Origin: Istiophorus platypterus
Taxonomy: Eukaryota > Chordata > Actinopteri > Istiophoriformes > Istiophoridae
Assembly (NCBI GenBank): GCA_016859345.1
Contig: CM029121.1
Coordinates: 9,327,911-9,391,910, forward strand
Direction of reading: 5' to 3'
Length of the DNA stretch: 64,000 bases
The notes beneath the pieces are model-generated. The model was not told where the DNA came from, searched no databases, and saw nothing but the letters and a program-made list of their open reading frames with translations. Within the stretch, counting starts at the first letter, position 1, and every line of letters begins with the position of its first letter. Made by a program: the position numbers and the translations under genes. Below are positions 51,601 through 60,300 of this stretch, one piece after another.

Positions 51601-54600
51601 CCCTGAGCAATGTTTATTTGCCCTCTTGTCAAGAATTACATGAGGAAATAAAAAACACTATTGTGTCTGTCCCTTAAGGACAGGGCCAGGAGATAATTAG
51701 CTCAGCATGAAGACTGGACTCCAGGGGAAACGGTTCGCCTAGCTCCGTCCAATTGTAACCATCTGTTTACCAGCTACTGACTGCCAGGTAATCTCAGGGT
51801 TACGACACAAGGTCAGCGCACCCAGCTTAGAAGTTAATGCTACAGCAAACCGTACAGCCTTACAGCTCCCTGTAAAACCTCAACATGTTGTTTTCACATT
51901 TCGGTTGAGTGCAAAGCAAGTGAACGAAATAAAACATGTTCATTTGTGAACTTTAGAGGTGCTAGCAGGCATATTTTTTAAATTTTGGATGCAGCCAGGC
52001 CAGCTGTTTCCCCATCTTCCCCCAGTCTTTATGCTAGCTATGCTAATCATATTTGGCTCTAGCTTCATGCTTAATACTCCACTGCTTTGAGCTGCTAACC
52101 CACAAAAAAGGTTATTATTCTGGGCTTTAGAAACAGTTTTACATTTTGGGAAATGTGCCCTTTTGCCTTCTTGCAGAGAGTTAGATTATGAGCTAGAGCT
52201 AGGAGGATATGAGCTTAATCTAGCATAGTCTGGGATGGCCAGACCCACTGTATCCCCATAGCTCTGGCTCAGCATTGGAGAATGGTCTGGCCACATCCAT
52301 TATCTTTCTGCTATAGGATTCAAAATACTCTGGCATGTTGGTATTTCTTTAAATCAATCACAATTATCCTGGACAGTGCAAAGCCACAAATGCAGCAACG
52401 ATGCCCCAGCAACCTAATGTCAAGCGGAACCTGTTTTTATGGAACATTTGATCGGAGGAGACAAGCATTAACTAACTCTTCGAATATATTATAGTAAAAA
52501 AAAAAGTATCTCGACTGTGCGAATGCATGATCCAAATCTGCATTAAAACTTTCCATGTTAAGGTTGTTGTTTCCTATAATAAAGGGGATTTTGAAAACTG
52601 CAAAAGGCTTGAGTCGGTAAGGAGAGGAGAATGCTGCGCAAGCATATACCAGCAGCCTGCATCTAGTGAATAAGACTAAGTTTAGCATTACGTCTAGAAA
52701 CAGGGGGAAATGGTTAATCTGACAAAACAAATGACATACAACATGTTAAAAAGTGAGCTCTGCAGGTGCTGGTAGACATATTTTTAAACTCAGGACAGAG
52801 CCAGGCGAGCTATTTCCCCCTGCTTTCAATCTTTATGCTGAGCTAAGCTAACCATCCTCAGGCTCTAGCTCCATACTTAATGTTAAGACATCAGAGTGTC
52901 ATCAATCGTTTCATCCAAATCTTGACAAGAAAGCAAATAAGTGCATTTCCCAAAATGTCAAACGACTCAGAAGGATTCTCTTTGAAGCAGATCAGGTAAC
53001 ATTTGTTTACATGTAACAAGCATCGTTAGAGCTACTGTAGATAAGACTGTATTTGTAGTTTGTCATCTGAGAGAGGCACAGAACATGTCAAATTTTGATT
53101 ATTTTTTGATAACTGATAACTGTCTGCGTAAGAAACAGAGTAGGGGAGTCAAAGCTTTTGTCAGAGCCCAAAGATAACCTCTTTATATATGGTGAAGTGA
53201 ATCCCTTTGTGAAGACATTGGAGAAAAAAGGGATTTTTGTGCTCTCCGGATCGACAGCTTTATATTTTTCACATCAAAGGAGACACTTTGGATGGATTTA
53301 ATTAGCCTGCAGTCACGAAACTTGCTTAGCACATATTGTATAATCCAGTGTCAGCTTTCTCCTGCAGCATCAAGCTAAAACACATTTACAGTTTTTTCAG
53401 ACAAGCTTCCAAAGGTGTATTATGAGCAGAGAGAGAACACAGTGTCTGGATAACGCTCAGACTGTGAAGTAATCCAGAGGAGTAGGCAAACATACATTAA
53501 GCTGAATCAATCGCAGCAATTACAAATGGCAAGGGATAGATAAATGTCCAAATATAAATGGTGTACCTGTAATCAAGGTTACATGCACACGTACCACTAT
53601 GGGTGTATCCCTGGCGGTGTTTTCAGGGATGACAACACTGTAGCTCTCCTCTTCCCACTGTGGAGGCTGGTTCTTGACATTGGTAATAGTGACTGCCAGC
53701 TCCACTGAGGTGTTTCGGTTTCCCCCGTCTGTTGCTATGATGTCCCGTGCAATATAAGGCCTCTGTGGTCAACAGTAAACGGTATAAACAGGGGCAATAG
53801 TTAACAGGGTTTCTGCTTTTATAACATTAGAATTGGCTGCTTACACTTGTAGAATAGTGTCTTATGAGATACAGGTGTGATTTGTGAGTGAAGATACTTT
53901 ACTAGCCATCAGAATTTCCGAAGTGACCTCTTTAAATGAATTGTTTTGTCCATGCAATGGTTTAAATTTTTCTTAAAAATATTGAATCAAAATAATAGAA
54001 CACAAGACAAGGGAAACATACTGTTCATAGTATGTTCAAATGCCTAATGTATTAGAGATGCAGTAATAGAATTAACTAATAGCCCATAAATCATCTTTGA
54101 GTTACATGTGTCTATAGCCTGCACCATAAATACTATAACTGGCCAGTGACAGCAAACAGCAGCTATAAGAACTAAATATGTTGGGCTTTTTTTTTTTTAA
54201 ATAAACCTCTCCTCTATGTGAATAGGTGTGTGGCAGATGTGCTGAGCAATCAGCTCATGATAAGCTGATTGTAGGAAATAATTTCACGTTCCTGCCTGAA
54301 CATAAATTTTTTCCATTGTACTCAACAGAAAAAATCATTTCATTAGGCCAAGAACAACAGAAACAGCAGGGTGAGTCTTACAAAAATGTATTAAGATATA
54401 ATTCAGGCTTCACAAAGCCCCTTTACTTTTGCTATTATGCAATTATTGAACCACTTGGAAATAAAGGGGCAATTTTACTGAGGAACTCTATTTCATCGAA
54501 ATGTACACTGGAGGGAGAGCTGAAAACAGGTCATTAGAGGGTCTTATTCTGTTTATCTAAATTAGACAATGTGTAACATCAACATTAAACTCACACCAGA

Positions 54601-56317
54601 ACGAAGAAAAACCCTCTATTAAACCCCCTCAAGACTTCTTTTTGTCCACAGGAGTTAATTTTATTTCATTCTAACCACTCAGTAAAAGATAATGCATGTC
54701 ATAGTTATACCTCTTTGTTAATGAAAAATTGTTCAAATAAGTATTCAATTGTTAAGATGTAACATTTCACCCGCCAGCTGCATTAATCTGTGAATTCAAA
54801 TCATGGCCTGGCAACTCCATTATTATGCTGCAGTAGACAGATAAAAAGAAATCTCACTTAAAGTCAAAATTACATTTTCTATTTGTGGGGCAATCTAATT
54901 AGTAATTGTGAACTAGTACAACTCTTTTCCAAAGCTTGGGACCAGAGGACAGAGATTATAATCTTTAATGTCCAATGTGGACCCAGAATCTGCTTCACAA
55001 TAAACGAATGAATGCCGGACTTTGTGGTAACAACCAACCAAGGTTTATAATTCAATTTGCAGTCATAGTATCAAACCTGAACCAGAAAATATCCATAAAA
55101 TATTCTGGAAACAGACACAGAACCTCTGCCATCTTTTCTCCCCTTAATTCTCCATGGAGCTGTACTGTAAAGTGTGTTGACACTGCATGAGCTTGGCGCT
55201 GGCTGCACGGTCTTACGGCAAAAGAATATCTGCTGTTGTTTGATGGCCTGTCTCTTTCATATTCCACTGAAATGTTGCAAGTCAATCGGGGACTGTGCTG
55301 CACACTTCACTGTAATCAGAAACTATGATGAGAAGATCAAAAAAGAAAAACATCGACCAGACCAGGCCAGACATTTAACATTTAATGAGGTGCTTTTATA
55401 ATCTTAGTTACAGCAAGATTATGGGATGATTCAAACAGCTTCTGAAATCATTCCCAAATACGCAACAGCTTTGTTCAGAAAGGTTTTGGTCTTGAACAGT
55501 TTCAATTTTGCATGAAATCAGAGGCAAAACTGCCACAGACTTCCCACCAGCACACCAGTATGCTAAAAATATGCTAAATAATGGATGGCTCTATAATGCT
55601 ATAGCAAGAGTCTAGCCAAAGAATAACTCTTAAATCTATCTACGTGAAAGAGGAAAACAGGAGGAGGAGGCTACAGAAAACATGAAAATTTTAGTAGATT
55701 TCCAAAGCATATGGTGTGGCAATTTTTGTTTTTGACAATCTCTCGGTATTGAGGTAACCCTGCTTTGCAAGTGAAATCGCAAACATAATCATCCATGTTT
55801 AAGTTAATAGCCTCAGAAGACATGACTGCTCTGCTACATGCCGACAGTCTCCTTATCAAAGTCTCAAGTGATAAATTTAAATTAAAAATTCTCGAATTCA
55901 ATATATCAAAGCCAGAGTGATTAAGATGGACAAAGAGTCTTGGATTGTGATAATTAGCTTCTTAAAAACCTTTTCCATCCATTTAAAAACAGAATGTCTT
56001 TTTTGACAGCTGTGGCAGGTTAAGGGAGATGCTTTTTAATACATACTGAAAGGATGGTGTTTAGTAACAGACCAATAAACAGAACTGTAGTCATAAAATA
56101 TAACCACAGGAATCCCAAGCTGTTGGCATATATTTTTAACAATTTGTTTAGCTTAAACGAGTCTTTCTCCATCTTCTACCTCTGTGGTCTTTCCCCATGC
56201 AGAACCTCTGGGAGTACACATACCCCAGACTGAGAGTAGCAGAAAGACAGAGGCATTTTGAGGTGGCTCATTCATTAACTTTGTTGACACAGACCCACAG
56301 GCTACATTGTGATTCCG

Positions 56318-56401
<84 letters not shown>

Positions 56402-57249
56402 CTGGCTGACTCAGCTATTAACTGCTGACTGACCTGTGAAATGGGCTGGTTAACGTAGACCCATCCAGTGACGGGGTTGACCTGCAGGTACTCGGGTTGC
56501 TCCGGGGACATGGAGTAAGTGATAGCAGCATTAGTGCCAAAGTCATCGTCGTGAGCTGCCACACGGAGGAAACTGGTACCGACCAAAGTGTCTTCTCTCA
56601 GAAAGTCTGCAAGGGATAGAAATAATGTATGTGCACTCAGGACACATTTATAAAGCTGAGGGCAAAGGATAGGTAGGGTCAAACCTGAGGGATGTTACGG
56701 ACATTTGTTATAATACAAAAGTAATTTTTGGGTTTTTTTTTTTTACCACCAGGGACACCAAGGTATTTTTAACTGATGCAATTCATTATGCAGGGGAAAG
56801 AATGGTATTTCATATCATTTTAGAGTTAAACCCACACGGCACACTTACTCCATTCAGATTCCATTCTAAAACACATTCCCAAAATTAACAACTAAATTAA
56901 AGTACCCCCCATCTCTGTCTGAACCAATTTACTTTAGCAAGGTACTCTGGTTATGCTCTGTTTCAAAAAACACTAATTACTATATATTTCATTTGGCTAC
57001 CTGCAACACTTACACTCGTAGCGCAAATTCTCAAACTTGGGGCTATTATCATTCTGGTCCAGTATTTGGATGGTGAGCTGACAGATGCCGATGAGTGGCT
57101 CCTCCGCCCAATCAGTGGCTGTCACTGTAATCGAATACTCTCTCTGTCGCTCCCTGTCAAACCGCCTGGCTGTCACAATCACTCCTGTAAATACAGAGCA
57201 ATAATCAGCCCATTCCCCGATGCCCTCCAATACATACACAGATGAATGC

Positions 57250-57339
<90 letters not shown>

Positions 57340-60300
57340 ATTTATCCATTCAGCAATTCATCCATCCATCCATCTATCCATCTAACCATCCAGCCATAAA
57401 TCAAGAAAACAAGTAAACAATTATACATTTATTCTGAGCAAGTCAAGCATTCCTTTCAAGTGCACTGACTTCATTATTAAATCTAGAGATGAATACGACA
57501 GAACACAAGCCTGAAAGAAAATGACTGAAGAATGACTGAAGTGTTATGACTTTAGAAAAGCTTCTCTATTTGCCTTTCCCTTCATTATGTAGAATCCTTT
57601 TTATGTACTGAAGAGTCACACCAAGCTTCACCAGGTTCAGAGAAATGATGATCGATAGGCAGATTTTGGCATTTGACTTGTAATCTTAAAGATAGAAATT
57701 TGAATCATGTGAACAGTTCCTCTCTTCTTGGATCACAGTTCAACCGCAAGGACTGTTAAAATGTAGCACCTTCTCTCAACAATAAACTCGGGGCTCCGTG
57801 TGTAATTGAGACCAGAGAGTCTGTGACTGCTCTACCTGTGTCTGGATGAATTCTGAAGGCAGGCATGGCGCTGTCTCTGTGCATTAAGCCATATTTGACT
57901 TTTCCATTTGCTCCCTCATCTGCATCCACAGCATGCACTTGCAACACTAAAGTCCCCGTTGGCTGGTTCTCCAGCACTGACGCCTGCTCACGATATTGCT
58001 GGCACTGATATAGAAGGAGGGAGAGAAAGAAAGGAGAGGCACAGAAATTCAAGAAACAATTCTCATATATGAGAATATTTTGTCAGAATATGTTACAATT
58101 ATGAGAATACAGGAATTAAAGAAAATAAACTCATGAAGTAGAAGGTCATTACATATATACAGGGAGGTACTGTGCATTAAAAACAATATAGCCATTATAA
58201 ATACAGCAGCACGCATCTATGGAAATGAAAACACTTGAGCTGATTTCTTTTGAAGAGCCAGCAGTGAACAGCTTTGTCTTAGCCAAGAATTCAGTCCATT
58301 TCCTCTAATGAACATATGCCCCAGATAAAGAGCTGCTCTCTTGAGTCTTTCTTTCTTGTAATCAGATATAAATGCAAGCTACTCTTTCAATAGAATGGCC
58401 ATGAAAAAGAAAAACAACAGGCGAGGAGGAGTGAGAGTGAAACAGCGGGGGTGGGGGTGGGGGGGTGGATCAAAGGAGTTAGCAAGTGATAGACAGGACA
58501 ATAATGCAAGGGTTTGTGGGACGTGACAGCAGAGACAGTATGGCTTATGCATCCCTTCATAACAATCACATAACATCATTCTAACTTAGGTGGTTCTGAG
58601 GCATAATTTGATATTTAAACACGTCAAGTTTCCAGGACATCTAACCCACCGAAAGGACCTAAGGAGCTTCAGCTCCGCATGAGTATGTCTTATGCCGAAG
58701 TTCAAGTCATTCCTAATTAAGGAGGAAGTTAATTAAACAGGTATAGCATATTGTGATGATACTGCACTTTTTTCATAAATTAATTGAAATCCCAATGGAG
58801 TGCCTAAAGATAGAGTGGGTGTGCAGGCTAATCAGAACTCATGGGAAAACAGAGCGGAGAGAGACGTAGGCCAGGGAAATGAGAAAGCCAGACCAAAGAA
58901 ACATGAGCGCTGGAGAGCGGGAAGGGAAGTGGGAGGGAGGAGTGATAGACAGAGGAACACCTGAGGTGCACTGAGAGGATGAGTAAGACAGGCAGATGAC
59001 AGCACATTATGGGATTTGAGGTGAAAGACTGAAAACGGGGGAATCAGCCGGCCTGGCTCTATCCAAAGGAACAGTATCAAAACCTGCCAGTTGCTTTGCT
59101 GGAATCTCTTGCCTAGCAACTGGTCCTTGCAGCAAATAGTAAGGATTTTTTTTTTTTTTTACCTCTGGACAGTGCCAGGCTCTCTGATCCTCAGCAAAAA
59201 AAAAACAAATTAATATTTTTCAAAAACTAACTGAAAATTAATTTTAGTCTTTCTTCAACGTGTCTCTCAGTCTTTAAATTGTCTGGTATTGAATTGGTAT
59301 TCGGATTGGGTCACACCAACTTTGCACTTACCACCTCTTAGTAAGTCTAGAAAAACAACGTATATCCGCTCAAACTTTCCAAATAAACCTTACTTTACAT
59401 CAATTAATTCAGATTTTTTTTTTCAGTCCAGCCAAAGAAGTAAATACAGAATGCAGCCCCAGGGATGAGCTATTGTTACTAAAACATTGACACACTTATG
59501 AGAAGATATTGGCTGAATAGAGCCGCTTTTCCTGAAAAAAAAGGATCCTCACCTCCTCAAATACAGGTTTGTTGTTGTTCACATCATCAACCCCAACAAT
59601 GACTTGGGCGGTGGATGAGAGAGGGTGCGGCCCGCCTGATGCATTGTCATCTGTGGCCGTTACATTCAGGACATACTCCAGCCCTTGAAGCTTGGGTAGG
59701 GGAGTGGAGCGGAGACGAATCAGCCCTACAAAGATCGGTAAATCACACACTATAAAACACCGTCCATCCCAACAGAGAACAACAGAAAAACTACAACCAA
59801 TCCATTAGTCATTAAGCAGGAGGTTATTGCCACTGTGGCCTTGCATGATAAAGTATGTGCTATCAATAAAAAAAAACACCAAAACACGCATTCTGCTTGT
59901 TGTTGTTCTAGAAATCGGAAGTGAGATAGCAGGAGGGGAAGATTCACCTCAGAAGTCCACAGAAAAGTTAAAAATCTAATATGCAGACTAAAGCCAAAAA
60001 TCAGTTTCACAGCGGCGATCTCATCATATTTCTAACCTAATAATTGCTTAACTGCAATCCTCTAAAGATGCCCATCCAGCTCAGGCACTTGAGCGAAGAC
60101 ATAAAGTAGTAAGTCACTCGAGTTAGAAGTTAACCAGGCTCAGCAGATGCCTATTAGCTGTTCCTCTCTCCCCCTTTGTCTGCTTTCATGTAACAGTCGA
60201 GATAAAAGGTGGGATAAAAGGGTGCAGCATCTGAGTCAACATCTTTCTCGTCAACAGTAATACAAAAACATCAGAGGTTGCAGGACGAGCGAGCAGGCTG

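Larger units (their letters stand above)
51510..53594 (-). other. Intron between exons 6 and 7, rich in dispersed repeat
   Basis: This is a 2.1 kb intron. It has at least three pieces of the dispersed repeat in both orientations (about 51670-51770 plus, 51950-52080 minus, 52750-52960 minus) and a further start-like piece near 52130-52200 interrupted by other sequence. No extra exon was found. Confidence 0.78.

Noticed and set aside
58440..58470. G-rich tract as a functional quadruplex
   Set aside because: The single short run next to other simple sequence could form a quadruplex, but nothing in the context supports a role.
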